In this document: piece by piece, positions 53,359 through 63,325 of the stretch
Numbering within the stretch: position 1 is the stretch's first letter
Layout of the letters: the number at the start of each line of letters is the position of its first letter
The notes under the pieces: model-generated
Databases searched by the model: none
What the model was told of the DNA's origin: nothing
Seen by the model: only the letters and a program-made list of their open reading frames with translations
Position numbers and translations under genes: made by a program
NCBI RefSeq assembly: GCF_001050345.1
Contig: NZ_LFMW01000003.1
Location: 146,752 to 210,751, forward strand
Length of the DNA: 64,000 bases
Source: Pseudomonas fildesensis
GTDB taxonomy: Bacteria > Pseudomonadota > Gammaproteobacteria > Pseudomonadales > Pseudomonadaceae
Direction: 5' to 3'

Positions 53359-53841
53359 TCAGGCGTCGGCCTTGATTTCCTGATAGCGCTTCTCCAGCTC
53401 CTGGCGGATCTGCCGGCGTTGCTGGGCCTGCACAAACCGGCGCTTGTCCTCGCTGTTATGCGGTTGCAGCGGCGGAACGGCGGCGGGTTTGCGCTGGTCG
53501 TCCACGGCCACCATGGTGAAGAAGCAGCTGTTGGTATGGCGCACCGAGCGTTCGCGGATGTTCTCGGTCACCACCTTGATGCCCACCTCCATCGAAGTGT
53601 GGCCGGTGTAGTTGACCGACGCGAGGAAGGTCACCAGCTCGCCGACATGGATCGGCTCGCGAAAAATCACCTGGTCGACCGACAGCGTCACGACATAGCG
53701 ACCGGCATAACGGCTGGCGCAGGCGTAGGCCACTTCGTCGAGGTACTTGAGCAGGGTGCCGCCGTGGACATTGCCTGAGAAGTTGGCCATATCAGGGGTC
53801 ATCAGTACCGTCATCGACAGCTGGGCGTTTCCGGGTTCCAT
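53359..53841 (-). CDS. acyl-CoA thioesterase, hotdog fold
   Basis: The 160-residue protein is a hotdog-fold thioesterase of the YciA/acyl-CoA hydrolase type, which cuts CoA thioesters. The family core is NFSGNVHGGTLLKYLDEVAY (residues 20-39) with the catalytic Asp in YLDE, and VTLSVDQVIFREPIHVG follows. The C-terminal 30 residues are basic and helical. Substrate range is not visible from sequence. Confidence 0.85.
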   Translation of the reverse strand: MEPGNAQLSMTVLMTPDMANFSGNVHGGTLLKYLDEVAYACASRYAGRYVVTLSVDQVIFREPIHVGELVTFLASVNYTGHTSMEVGIKVVTENIRERSVRHTNSCFFTMVAVDDQRKPAAVPPLQPHNSEDKRRFVQAQQRRQIRQELEKRYQEIKADA

Positions 53842-54132
53842 AGCACACTCACGGTTGTAGGCATTGGTTGGGGAGGCACCTCTGCGGGTGCTGAAATCTT
53901 TGCAGCGCCATCCCTAACGGGACGCCGGTGGGCGGCTTGCCGTCACGCCCTGACCGATCTGTTTCCATATATTGCACCGGCTTTCTGCCGGAAGTCGCGG
54001 TGTTAACCTTCAAAAGCCCGTCTCAGGGCCTTTCTTACGATTTAGGCAGACTTTTCCTTCCGCCCTTTGCGACTATTCAGACGCGCGGGCGGAAGTGGGA
54101 AAAGCGCCAGTACCCTCAAGGAGCCCCTCGCC

Positions 54133-55896
54133 ATGCACGCCATCAGCTTTATCCAGGACTTGGCCGTGATCATGCTGGTGGCAGGGGTTGTCACTATCCT
54201 GTTTCACCGCCTCAAGCAGCCGGTGGTGCTGGGTTACATCGTTGCCGGGTTCATCATCGGCCCTCACACCCCGCCGTTCGGCCTGATCCACGACGAAGAC
54301 ACCATCAAGACGCTCGCCGAACTTGGGGTGATCTTCCTGATGTTCTGCCTGGGCCTGGAGTTCAGCCTGCGCAAGTTGTTCAAGGTGGGCGCCACGGCAT
54401 TTATCGCGGCTTTCCTGGAAATCATCCTGATGATCTGGATCGGCTACGAGATCGGCCGCTGGTTCGACTGGAGCACCATGGACTCGCTGTTCCTCGGCGC
54501 GATCCTGGCGATCTCTTCAACCACCATCATCGTCAAGGCGCTCAATGACCTGAAGATGAAAAACCAGCGTTTCGCCCAGCTTATTTTCGGCGTGCTGATC
54601 GTGGAAGACATCTTGGGCATCGGCATCATCGCCTTGCTGTCGAGCATCGCCGTCAGCGGCACGGTCAGCTCCGGTGAGGTGTTCTCCACAGTCGGCAAGC
54701 TCTCGCTGTTCATGATTGTCGCGTTGGTGATCGGTATTTTGCTGGTGCCGCGCTTGCTGGCGTATGTGGCCAAGTTCGAAAGCAACGAGATGCTGCTGAT
54801 CACCGTTTTGGGCCTGTGTTTCGGCTTTTGCCTGCTGGTAGTGAAGCTGGAATACAGCATGGTGCTGGGGGCGTTCCTGATCGGGGCGATCATGGCCGAA
54901 TCCCGGCAGTTGGTTAAGATCGAGCGCCTGATCGAGCCAGTTCGCGACATGTTCAGCGCAATCTTCTTTGTGGCGATTGGCTTGATGATCGACCCGCAGA
55001 TCCTGCTGCAATACGCCTGGCCGATTGCGGTGATCACCGTGGCGGTGGTGCTGGGCAAGATGCTGTCCTGTGGCCTGGGGGCGTTTATCGCCGGCAATGA
55101 CGGCCGCACCTCACTGCGCGTGGGCATGGGGCTGTCACAGATTGGCGAGTTTTCCTTCATCATCGCCGCGCTTGGGATGACCTTGCAGGTTACCAGCGAC
55201 TTTCTCTATCCGGTGGCGGTGGCCGTTTCAGCGATCACTACGTTGCTCACACCTTACCTGATTCGTGGTGCCGACCCGCTGTCGCTGAAGATCGCGGCGG
55301 TAATGCCCAAACGCATGAGTCGGGTGTTCGGCATGTACGGTGAATGGCTGCGCAGCATTCAGCCTCAGGGTGAGGGCGCGATGCTGGCGTCCATGATCCG
55401 CAAGATCATCCTGCAAGTGGGTGTGAACCTGGCGCTGGTGGTGGCGATATTCTTCACCGGCAGCTTTTTCGCGGCGCGCATTGGCGGGTACCTGGAGGGC
55501 TGGATCAGTGATCCAAGCTGGCAGAAGGCGTTGATCTGGGGCGGGGCGCTGCTGTTGTCGCTGCCGTTTTTGATTGCGGCGTACCGCAAGCTCAAGGCGC
55601 TGTCGATGTTGCTGGCGGAGATGAGCGTGAAGCCGGAGATGGCCGGGCGGCATACCCAGCGCGTGCGACGGGTGATCGCCGAAGTGATTCCGGTCCTTTC
55701 GCTGCTGGTGATTTTCCTGCTATTGGCAGCCTTGTCGGCCAGTATTCTGCCGACCAACAAGTTGCTGGTGCTGATTGCCATTGTCACGGCCGCAGTAGCT
55801 GCCGTGCTCTGGCGATGGTTCATCCGCGTGCATACGCGGATGCAGGTCGCCTTGCTGGAGACCCTGGATAACCACAAGGATACGCCGGAGCACTGA
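54133..55896 (+). CDS. CPA2-type monovalent cation:proton antiporter
   Basis: This 587-residue integral membrane protein is a CPA2-family antiporter with about 12-13 hydrophobic helices and the KefB-like core: GYIVAGFIIGPHTPPF near 33-48, GLEFSLRKLF and LIVEDILGIG with the double-acidic pair E-D. There is no C-terminal TrkA-N (RCK) domain, so it differs from KefC/YbaL. It would exchange K+ or Na+ for H+. The ATG at 54133 follows AAGGAG; a longer frame to 54067 is upstream of the ribosome site. Confidence 0.87.
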   Translation: MHAISFIQDLAVIMLVAGVVTILFHRLKQPVVLGYIVAGFIIGPHTPPFGLIHDEDTIKTLAELGVIFLMFCLGLEFSLRKLFKVGATAFIAAFLEIILMIWIGYEIGRWFDWSTMDSLFLGAILAISSTTIIVKALNDLKMKNQRFAQLIFGVLIVEDILGIGIIALLSSIAVSGTVSSGEVFSTVGKLSLFMIVALVIGILLVPRLLAYVAKFESNEMLLITVLGLCFGFCLLVVKLEYSMVLGAFLIGAIMAESRQLVKIERLIEPVRDMFSAIFFVAIGLMIDPQILLQYAWPIAVITVAVVLGKMLSCGLGAFIAGNDGRTSLRVGMGLSQIGEFSFIIAALGMTLQVTSDFLYPVAVAVSAITTLLTPYLIRGADPLSLKIAAVMPKRMSRVFGMYGEWLRSIQPQGEGAMLASMIRKIILQVGVNLALVVAIFFTGSFFAARIGGYLEGWISDPSWQKALIWGGALLLSLPFLIAAYRKLKALSMLLAEMSVKPEMAGRHTQRVRRVIAEVIPVLSLLVIFLLLAALSASILPTNKLLVLIAIVTAAVAAVLWRWFIRVHTRMQVALLETLDNHKDTPEH

Positions 55897-55930
55897 GGCT
55901 AGCAGCGCATTCATTGTGGCGAGCGAGCTG

Positions 55931-56063
55931 TTGTGGCGAGCGAGCTTGCTCGCGCTGGGCTGCGCAGCAGCCCCATTGAGAACGATGCGTTCTTTCAGGC
56001 TTGCCGATGTGAGGGTTTTTGGGCTGCTTCGCAGCCCAGCGCGAGCAAGCTCGCTCGCCACAA
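55931..56063. repeat. REPIN: two inverted REP units
   Basis: A left REP unit (TTGTGGCGAGCGAGCTTGC from 55931) and its inverted copy ending at 56063 are separated by about 45 bases of poorly conserved sequence. Each has the inner GGGCTGC...GCAGCCC part. A partial REP copy (ttgtggcgagcgagctg) sits just before at 55914. These are mobile non-coding elements of fluorescent pseudomonads that need a RAYT transposase encoded elsewhere. Confidence 0.8.
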
Positions 56064-56100
56064 CAGCCCGCTCGCCAGAACCCGCGTTGTTACGCAGGTA

Positions 56101-56508
56101 TCAGCTTTCCAGCCAGACGTCCCGCGCCCAGTGCCAAACCGATTCCCAGGTTTCTTCGGTGACGAGTTCTTCTTCGCCGGACCACAGCACTACGGTGCCG
56201 TCTTCCTCGACGCAGTAGTAATCGTCGCCGTCCTGGCAGATCGGGATCATGCTGCGGTCGACGCCGGCATCCCAGGCGTTGGCGGCCACGTCTGGCAGGT
56301 AGGTGTGGGATTGTGGGTCGGTGATGGTCACCGGCTCCAGGCTGCCGTACACCACGTCGCTGACGGTCAGCAGAAATTCACGGAAGACAAAGGGGATGTC
56401 GATGAACAGTTGCTCCTCGATTTCCACCACTTGGTCTTCGTCAGGCAGCTCCAGAGGAACCGGGACCGGTTCGTTGGCTTCACGCAATTGTTCGATGATT
56501 TCTTCCAC
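56101..56508 (-). CDS. SMI1/KNR4-family protein
   Basis: The 135-residue protein is strongly acidic and has the SMI1/KNR4 pattern: an LREANEPVPVPLELP N-terminal stretch, FRXFLLTVSDVVYG and DGDDYYCVEEDGTVVLW. Members serve as immunity proteins to secreted toxins or as scaffold domains in bacteria. No toxin gene is next to it, so it may be an orphan immunity protein or a general SMI1 protein. Confidence 0.78.
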   Translation of the reverse strand: MEEIIEQLREANEPVPVPLELPDEDQVVEIEEQLFIDIPFVFREFLLTVSDVVYGSLEPVTITDPQSHTYLPDVAANAWDAGVDRSMIPICQDGDDYYCVEEDGTVVLWSGEEELVTEETWESVWHWARDVWLES

Positions 56509-56593
56509 GGCCGGGATCCTCTTGCTAGATGGCGCGGTTTATAGGGGCGTTTTATACAGTAGCTCGCTATAAGTGCAACCGTGAAATAGAAAA

Positions 56594-56617
56594 CCCCGGA
56601 CATGTCCGGGGTTTTTT
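56594..56617 (-). terminator. bidirectional rho-independent terminator
   Basis: CCCCGGACATGTCCGGGG (56594-56611) is a perfect 18-base palindrome with T6 (56612-56617) on one side and A4 on the other. It follows the Tim44-domain gene (minus strand) and is the best terminator in the window. Confidence 0.9.
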
Positions 56618-56644
56618 ATTACCGCTTGCTTAAACGTGCGGGTA

Positions 56645-57514
56645 TCAGCCGTTCTGACGGATACCGGCGACCAGCCAAGGCTGGTTCTCGCCTTGCGGAC
56701 GTTCCATGTTCCAGCTTTCGCTGAACACTTCGCCCTGGTCGAAACGCGAGGTCTTCGACACACCGCTGAAGGTCAGGGTGGCGATAGTCTTGTCGGCGCG
56801 ATCATCCACACCTTCCAGCTGCACGCGCAGGTCGTCGATGTAGGTCGACTGGAATGCATCGCCCAGGTCGGCACGTTCGCGCTTGAGGAACTCCAGCAGT
56901 TGCGGGGTCACGAACTCGGAGATCTTGTCCATTTCGTTGGCGTCCCAGTGCTGCTGCAGGGACTGGAAGTGGCTACGGGCCGCTTCGACGAAACGCTCTT
57001 CGTTGAACCAGGCCGGCGCGTTGATCACCGGACGGGCGGCAGCAGGCGCTGCCGAACCACCGAAGATCGAACCCATGGCTGGCTTCTGCTCGAACACTTC
57101 ACGCTGCATCGGCGCGCCGGCTGGAGCCATGTGCTCCTGCTGCTTGCGGCGACGGGCGGCGATAAAGCGGAAGATCAGGAAGGCGATAACCGCCATGATC
57201 AGGATGTCGAAGATCTGCATGCCCTGGAAGCCGCCGCCCATGAACATGGAAGCGAGCAGGCCACCGGCCGCGATACCGGCCAGAGGGCCCAACCAGCGCG
57301 AAGCACCGCCGGCCTTGGCAGCAGCGCCAGCGGCACCGGCTGCACCAGCAGTGGCGGCTGCACCGCCGGCACCGGCGGATGGAGCCATTTGGCTGGTTTG
57401 GTGAGTCGGTGCTGCACCCGAGCTTTTGCCGCCACCGAAGCGCTTGGCGTTGGCGTCGATGCTCATCGTCAGGCCGATGCACAACGCCATGGCGATGCTA
57501 AGAAAACGTTTCAT
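56645..57514 (-). CDS. Tim44-domain protein
   Basis: This 289-residue exported protein has a signal sequence (residues 1-25), an alanine- and glycine-rich linker (35-80) with one transmembrane helix at about 95-120, and a Tim44-like domain from about 170 (AWFNEERFVEAARSHF). The domain in mitochondria anchors the import motor; its bacterial role is unknown. The start at 57514 (MKRFLS) gives the signal peptide; a longer frame to 57529 adds five residues. It is common next to uvrD in pseudomonads. Confidence 0.85.
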   Translation of the reverse strand: MKRFLSIAMALCIGLTMSIDANAKRFGGGKSSGAAPTHQTSQMAPSAGAGGAAATAGAAGAAGAAAKAGGASRWLGPLAGIAAGGLLASMFMGGGFQGMQIFDILIMAVIAFLIFRFIAARRRKQQEHMAPAGAPMQREVFEQKPAMGSIFGGSAAPAAARPVINAPAWFNEERFVEAARSHFQSLQQHWDANEMDKISEFVTPQLLEFLKRERADLGDAFQSTYIDDLRVQLEGVDDRADKTIATLTFSGVSKTSRFDQGEVFSESWNMERPQGENQPWLVAGIRQNG

Positions 57515-57682
57515 AAAGGGAATTCCCATTTGTGGATTGCACGCGCGCCATGTTGCACAGGTGTCGTGACAGTGGCTAGCGACATAATGTTTCGGGCTTT
57601 TGCGTAAGACTGATTCTGAAGGGTCTGTAGGACGTATTACAGATATTGGCCCGCGCGGTTAAAAAACAAGGGCGGGACCACC

Positions 57683-57795
57683 GATCGTTCCCGCGCTTCG
57701 CGTGGGAATGCCGCCTGAGACGCTCTGCGTCGCTCTTTAAAGCCGTGACGCGGAGCGTCACCAGATGCATTCCCACGCGGAGCGTGGGAACGATC
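57683..57795. repeat. intergenic palindromic repeat (gatcgttcccacgc family), long copy
   Basis: A 113-base copy of the repeat family at 23938-24018: it starts gatcgttcccgcgc and ends gcgtgggaacgatc, with an inner gctctgcgtcgctc / gacgcggagcgtc palindrome. A further partial unit (catgggaacgatcatgc) follows at 57802-57815. It fills the space between the Tim44 gene and uvrD. Confidence 0.8.
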
Positions 57796-57826
57796 AGGCA
57801 GCATGGGAACGATCATGCGCAGTGTT

Positions 57827-60010
57827 TCAGACGGCTTCGAGCTTCGCGTAACCCATCATCAGCCACTTGCTGCCTTCGGCGAAGTTCACCTGCACCCGTG
57901 CCTGGGCGCCGGCCCCTTCGAAGTTGAGGATAACCCCTTCGCCGAAGATCGCGTGCTTAACCAGCTGGCCAAGGCTGAACGGGGTCTCCGGAATCTCGGA
58001 ACCGGCAAACATGCTGCTGGAGTTCTGCTGCTGGCCACCGCCGAACGGACGGCTGACGCTATTGGACAGGCGCACTTCCTGGATCAGCCCCTTCGGTACT
58101 TCACGTACGAAGCGCGACACCTTGTTGTAGGTCTCGCTGCCGTACAGGCGTCGGGTCTCGGCGTACGTCATCACAAGGTTCTGCATTGCCCGGGTAATGC
58201 CCACGTAGGCCAGGCGGCGTTCTTCCTCAAGTCGGCCGGGTTCTTCCAGGCTCATCTTGTGCGGAAACAGGCCTTCTTCCATGCCCACCAGGAACACATA
58301 CGGAAACTCCAGGCCCTTGGCGCTGTGCAAGGTCATCAGTTGCACGCTGTCTTCATGCTCATCGGCCTGAGTATCGCCGGCTTCAAGCGAGGCATGCCCG
58401 AGGAAGGCGGCCAGCGGCGTCAGCTCTTCGTCTTCTTCAGTGTTTTCGAACGCGCGGGCAGCGCTCACCAGTTCCTCAAGGTTTTCTACCCGGGCCTGGC
58501 CTTTCTCGCCTTTTTCCGCTTCGTGATAGGCGATTAGCCCCGATTGCTCGATGACCGTCTGGGTCATCAAATGCAGGGGCATCTCCAAGCACTTGGCGGA
58601 CAGGTTCTCGATCAACTCGACAAACACACCCAACGCCCCGGCGGCGCGGCCGGTCAGGCCTTTATTGGCGATCAGCAAGCGCATGGCTTCCCACATCGAC
58701 ACATCGGCATGGCGCGCATGGTCGCGAATTGCTTCAACGGTTTTCTCGCCGATGCCACGGGCCGGGATATTGATCACCCGCTCCAGCGCAGCATCGTTGC
58801 CACGGCCTTCCAGCAAGCGCAGGTAGGCCATGGCGTTCTTGATTTCCGCCCGCTCGAAGAAGCGCTGGCCGCCATAAATGCGGTACGGGATGCGCTCGCG
58901 CAGCAATGCTTCTTCCAATACCCGCGATTGGGCGTTGGAACGGTACAGGATCGCGATATCGCTGCGTGCCAGGCCGGTTTTCAGCGCGCTTTCGATGGTT
59001 TCCACTACATAACGCGCTTCATCGTGCTCGTTGAACGCGGCGTACAGGTTGATCGCTTCGCCTTCGCCGCCGTCGGTCCACAGCTCTTTGCCCAGGCGCC
59101 CGGTGTTGTTGGCGATCAAGGCGTTGGCGGCCTTGAGGATACCGGCGGTGGAGCGGTAGTTCTGCTCCAGGCGGATGGTGACCGCGTCCGGGAAGTCTTC
59201 GGAGTACTGGTAGATGTTCTCGATTTTCGCGCCACGCCAGCCGTAGATCGACTGGTCATCGTCGCCCACTACCATCAGGCTGTCGCCGCCCTTGGCCAGC
59301 AGGCGCAACCAGGCGTACTGCACGGCGTTGGTGTCCTGGAACTCGTCCACCAGGATATGCCGGAAGCGTTTCTGGTAATGGGCCAGCAAGCCCGGGTTGT
59401 CACGCCACAGGTCGAGGGCGCGCAGCAGCAGTTCGGAGAAGTCGATCACGCCGGCGCGCGCACAGGCGGCTTCGTACGCTTCATAAATGCTGCGCATGGT
59501 GGCCAGGAACAAGTCGCCGCTGGCCTGGATATGTTGCGGGCGCAGGCCTTCGTCTTTCTGGCCGTTGATAAACCACTGCGCCTGGCGGGCGGGCCAGCGC
59601 TGTTCGTCGAGGCCCAGCTCGCGGATCACCCGCTTGACCAGGCGTTGCTGGTCATCGCTGTCGAGGATCTGGAAGGTCTGGGCGAGGCCCGCTTCCTGCC
59701 AATGCGCCCGCAACAGGCGGTGCGCCAGGCCGTGGAAGGTGCCCACCCACATGCCCGCCGGGCTGATGCCCATCAACTGCTCGATGCGGTGGCGCATCTC
59801 GGCAGCGGCCTTGTTGGTGAAGGTCACCGACAGGACGGAATGCGGTGACGCGTTCTCGACCTGGATCAACCAGGCGATACGGTGCACCAGCACTCGGGTT
59901 TTACCGGAGCCAGCACCGGCCAGGACCAACTGACGGCCAACGGGGGCCGCTACGGCCTGGCGTTGGGCATCGTTGAGGGAGTTCAGCAAAAGGGAGAGAT
60001 CATCGCGCAT
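57827..60010 (-). CDS. uvrD: DNA helicase II
   Basis: This 727-residue SF1 helicase is UvrD, which unwinds DNA in nucleotide-excision and mismatch repair. Motif I is AGAGSGKTRVLVHRIAW (near 30), motif II LVDEFQDTNAVQ (near 220), motif III GDDDQSIYGWRG and motif VI VGITRAM; all are intact. It is transcribed leftward from a start near the GGDEF/EAL gene's divergent promoter. Confidence 0.93.
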   Translation of the reverse strand: MRDDLSLLLNSLNDAQRQAVAAPVGRQLVLAGAGSGKTRVLVHRIAWLIQVENASPHSVLSVTFTNKAAAEMRHRIEQLMGISPAGMWVGTFHGLAHRLLRAHWQEAGLAQTFQILDSDDQQRLVKRVIRELGLDEQRWPARQAQWFINGQKDEGLRPQHIQASGDLFLATMRSIYEAYEAACARAGVIDFSELLLRALDLWRDNPGLLAHYQKRFRHILVDEFQDTNAVQYAWLRLLAKGGDSLMVVGDDDQSIYGWRGAKIENIYQYSEDFPDAVTIRLEQNYRSTAGILKAANALIANNTGRLGKELWTDGGEGEAINLYAAFNEHDEARYVVETIESALKTGLARSDIAILYRSNAQSRVLEEALLRERIPYRIYGGQRFFERAEIKNAMAYLRLLEGRGNDAALERVINIPARGIGEKTVEAIRDHARHADVSMWEAMRLLIANKGLTGRAAGALGVFVELIENLSAKCLEMPLHLMTQTVIEQSGLIAYHEAEKGEKGQARVENLEELVSAARAFENTEEDEELTPLAAFLGHASLEAGDTQADEHEDSVQLMTLHSAKGLEFPYVFLVGMEEGLFPHKMSLEEPGRLEEERRLAYVGITRAMQNLVMTYAETRRLYGSETYNKVSRFVREVPKGLIQEVRLSNSVSRPFGGGQQQNSSSMFAGSEIPETPFSLGQLVKHAIFGEGVILNFEGAGAQARVQVNFAEGSKWLMMGYAKLEAV

Positions 60011-60289
60011 CGGCGCATTCTATGGCCCCCGGGGGAGTGGGGCAAATCCCAATGCCGGGTGGTCGACGCAAATCATCCGCCGCACTCTGTGCCGGGCAAA
60101 CATTCTACGGTGCCTGATGACCGGTCAGTCAGGGAGCGCAGGCCGCGCACTGCCTCGCTGAAGCGGTCTGGCGCCAAGGTTTGCGATGAATGCTCCTACC
60201 GTTTTTATGACGTGGAGCAGTTTGGCCCAAGCCCTTGCTTGTGTATGCTCCGTCGACGTTTCAGGCTCACCATTATAAGAACATTGCCT

Positions 60290-63163
60290 ATGACCCTCAG
60301 CACCGACCTGCTCTGCCCCTCGGTGGCGCCCGCGCAGGTTCTCCGTAAACACTACGCAACCGAAATGGCGGTCGAGCGCACACGCCTGCTGTATCAGGGC
60401 TCGCTGCTGCCGACTCTATTAATGCTGGTGAATGGCCTGGTCTGCGCCTGGTTGCTCTGGAACCCCAAGCAATACCTGCTCGACAGCATCTGGCTGGTGT
60501 GGCTGCTCGCCCTGGTGGCCCTGCGCGTAATCCAGGTGGCGGCCTTTGATTCGGCCATGCCCAGCCGCCAGGCCCAACCCATCTGGCGCCGTATGTTCAT
60601 GCTCGGTTCGGCGGTCAGCGGCCTGACCCTGGCCACCGCCGCCATCGCCCTGGTCCCTGTGGACAGCTTTATGCAACAGGCCTGGGTGTTCGGCCTGATC
60701 GGCGCCGCGACGCTGTCGGCCAGCGTGGCCTATGCCGTGAGCCTGCCGGCGTTCTTGTCATTCACGTTGCCCTGCCTGTTGCCGGCCATCGCCTATCTGT
60801 TCTGGAACGGCACGCCGCAGCAGCAAGGCTGGGGTGTGCTCGGCTTGATCCTGCTGGGGTCCTTGAGCCTGGTGGCGTGGCAGGTCAACCGCCTGATCCA
60901 GCGCGGGCTGTTGCGGCGCTTCCAGAACCAGGCGTTGATCGAACACTTGCAGCAGGCGCAGCAGCGCAGCGAGCAGTTGAACCAGGACCTGGTGCGCGAA
61001 GTCGAGCAGCGCCGCCAGGTTGAACAAGAGCTGCGCGACGCCCAGATCGGCCTGCAGGACCGCGTGGCGCAGCGCAGCCAGGAACTGGACGCTGCCAGCC
61101 TTGCGCTGAACAAAAGTGAAGCGCGCCTGGCGATGGCCCTGCAAGCCAGCGAACTGGGCCTGTGGGACTGGAACCTGCAAACCGACGAGGTCCACCACAC
61201 CCAGCTTAAAGAACTGTTCGGCCTGGAGCCCGAGTACGTCACGGCGATGCTCAGCCACCTCAAGCCGCGCCTGCACCCCGACGACTTGCCTTTGCTCAAG
61301 CGCGCGCTGGTGGAGCATCTCAAGGGCCGCAGCGAGGATTACCAGGTGGAATACCGGGTGCGCCATGGCGATGGGCACTGGGTGTGGATCGAAGACCGTG
61401 GCCGCGCCGTAGAGCGTGCGCCCAGCGGGCGCGTCACGCGCATGCTCGGCACGCGTCGCGACATCAGTGCCGGCAAGGCCCTGGAAGAACAGCAACGGCT
61501 GGCGTCGACGGTCTTCGAAGCCGCCAGCGAAGGCATCGTGATTCTCGACCCGGACTACATGCTGATTGCCGTCAACCAGGCCTTCAGCCGCGTTACCGGT
61601 TTTGAAATCGACGACATGATTGGTCGCAATGTTGTGGAGTTGCCCAGCAGCCGCGATGCGCGCCGCCACTTCCCGGTGATCCGCCAGGCCTTGCTCAGCC
61701 ACGGCACGTGGCAGGGCGAGCTGGTGGAGACGCGCAAGAACGGCGAACTCTATCCGCAGTGGCTGCAACTGAATGTGGTGCGGGATGTTCGTGGAAAAGT
61801 CAGTCATATCGTGGGTTTCTTCGCCGATCTCTCGGCGCGACGCGAATCCGAAGAGCGCATGCGCTACCTCACTCACTACGACGAATTGACCGGCCTCGCC
61901 AACCGCTCGCTGTTTCGCGAACGACTGCGCGAAGCCCACCAGCGCGTACGCCAGGGCGGCCGCAGCCTGGCGCTGCTGCATATCAACCTGGACCGTTTCA
62001 AACTGCTCAACGACAGCCTGGGCCATGAAGTGGCCGACCAGCTATTGCAGAAAATGGCGCGCCGGCTGATCAATGCCTTGCCGGAAGCCGACACCATCGC
62101 GCGGCTTTCCGGCGATGAATTCGCCGTGCTATTCGACGCCTACGGCAACCTGTCGAGCCTGGCGCGGGTGGCCACGCGGCTGCTGGCCAAGCTGCGGGTG
62201 CCGGTGGCGGTTGAGGGGCATGAGCTGGTGGTCAGTGCGTCGATGGGCGTCAGCCTGCTGCCGGACAACGCGCGGGAAATTTCCGAGTTGGTCAGCCAGT
62301 CGAACATGGCCATGCAACACGCCAAGCATCTGGGCGGGAATAATTTCCAGTTCTATACCGACAGCCTGCAAGCCAGCACCCTGGAGCGTTTGCAGCTGGA
62401 AAACCATCTGCGTAAAGCCATCGAGGAACGTCAGCTTACGGTCTTCTATCAACCCAAACTTTGCCTGGCCACCGGCAAGCTGAACGCCGCCGAAGCGTTG
62501 ATCCGCTGGGAGCACCCGCAGTGGGGCATGGTGCCGCCGGGGGATTTTATCGGCCTGGCCGAAGAGACCGGCTTGATCGTGCCTCTGGGCGAATTCGTGC
62601 TGCGCCAGGCGTGCTGGCAAGCGTGCGAGTGGCAGCGCCAGGGGCTGGCGCCCATCCGGGTGTCGGTGAACCTGTCGGTGCATCAGTTGCGCCAGGGCAA
62701 GCTGGTCAGCCTGGTGCGCCAAGTGTTGGAAGAAACCGGCCTGGACCCGCAATACCTTGAGCTTGAGCTGACTGAAAGCCAGTTACTCGACAGCGTTGAG
62801 CACATCATCGCCACCTTCCAGCAACTGCGCGACCTGGGCGTGAAGTTGGCCATCGACGACTTCGGCACCGGCTATTCGTCCCTCAGTTACCTCAAGCGCA
62901 TCCCTGTGGACTACGTGAAGATCGACCAGACGTTTATCCGTGGCCTTGGCCAGGGCCGGGAAGATGCGGCCATCACCAAGGCAATCATCGCCATGGCCCA
63001 CGGGCTGGCGCTCAAGGTGGTGGCCGAAGGTGTGGAAGATCAGCAGCAGCTGGATTTCCTGCGCGGGGAGCGCTGTGATGAGGTGCAGGGCTACCTGATC
63101 AGCCGGCCGATTGAGGCCGAAGGGCTGGCAGATTTGTTACGGAAAAATGCAGATTTTCCTTAG
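60290..63163 (+). CDS. membrane GGDEF/EAL protein, probable c-di-GMP phosphodiesterase
   Basis: This 957-residue protein has about six transmembrane helices in residues 35-200, a coiled linker, two PAS domains (about 270-420 and 425-560), a GGDEF domain (starting LTGLANRSLF) and a C-terminal EAL domain. The GGDEF active site reads RLSGDEF, with S for the first G, so cyclase activity is likely weak or lost. The EAL domain has all conserved residues (EALIRW, DDFGTGYSS, KIDQTF, VVAEGVED), so it should cut c-di-GMP. A start at 60290 is used; the frame to 59882 is antisense to uvrD. Confidence 0.87.
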   Translation: MTLSTDLLCPSVAPAQVLRKHYATEMAVERTRLLYQGSLLPTLLMLVNGLVCAWLLWNPKQYLLDSIWLVWLLALVALRVIQVAAFDSAMPSRQAQPIWRRMFMLGSAVSGLTLATAAIALVPVDSFMQQAWVFGLIGAATLSASVAYAVSLPAFLSFTLPCLLPAIAYLFWNGTPQQQGWGVLGLILLGSLSLVAWQVNRLIQRGLLRRFQNQALIEHLQQAQQRSEQLNQDLVREVEQRRQVEQELRDAQIGLQDRVAQRSQELDAASLALNKSEARLAMALQASELGLWDWNLQTDEVHHTQLKELFGLEPEYVTAMLSHLKPRLHPDDLPLLKRALVEHLKGRSEDYQVEYRVRHGDGHWVWIEDRGRAVERAPSGRVTRMLGTRRDISAGKALEEQQRLASTVFEAASEGIVILDPDYMLIAVNQAFSRVTGFEIDDMIGRNVVELPSSRDARRHFPVIRQALLSHGTWQGELVETRKNGELYPQWLQLNVVRDVRGKVSHIVGFFADLSARRESEERMRYLTHYDELTGLANRSLFRERLREAHQRVRQGGRSLALLHINLDRFKLLNDSLGHEVADQLLQKMARRLINALPEADTIARLSGDEFAVLFDAYGNLSSLARVATRLLAKLRVPVAVEGHELVVSASMGVSLLPDNAREISELVSQSNMAMQHAKHLGGNNFQFYTDSLQASTLERLQLENHLRKAIEERQLTVFYQPKLCLATGKLNAAEALIRWEHPQWGMVPPGDFIGLAEETGLIVPLGEFVLRQACWQACEWQRQGLAPIRVSVNLSVHQLRQGKLVSLVRQVLEETGLDPQYLELELTESQLLDSVEHIIATFQQLRDLGVKLAIDDFGTGYSSLSYLKRIPVDYVKIDQTFIRGLGQGREDAAITKAIIAMAHGLALKVVAEGVEDQQQLDFLRGERCDEVQGYLISRPIEAEGLADLLRKNADFP

Positions 63164-63263
63164 TGTCGCCCGCGCCGCCTTTATGGCTACACGGCGGCTG
63201 CCCTTTGAATCAGAGGCCAGCAGGGCGATTTACTGATGCATCGGATGGGCAAAACGACAATTC

Positions 63264-63280
63264 TTGTAGTATAACTACAA
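63264..63280. promoter_or_regulatory. palindromic operator before the RpiR-type gene
   Basis: TTGTAGTATAACTACAA is a perfect 17-base palindrome with the TTGT...ACAA ends of HexR-type RpiR operators. It is 45 bases before the regulator start, so it is most likely an autoregulatory site that may also serve zwf genes downstream. Confidence 0.72.
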
Positions 63281-63325
63281 GCTTGCTACATCCCTGGCAC
63301 CTGCCAATAACAAGAGTCCTGCCCT

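Noticed and set aside
59882..60289. N-terminal extension of the GGDEF/EAL frame
   Set aside because: It runs antisense into uvrD and across the divergent promoter; the ATG at 60290 precedes the membrane domain.
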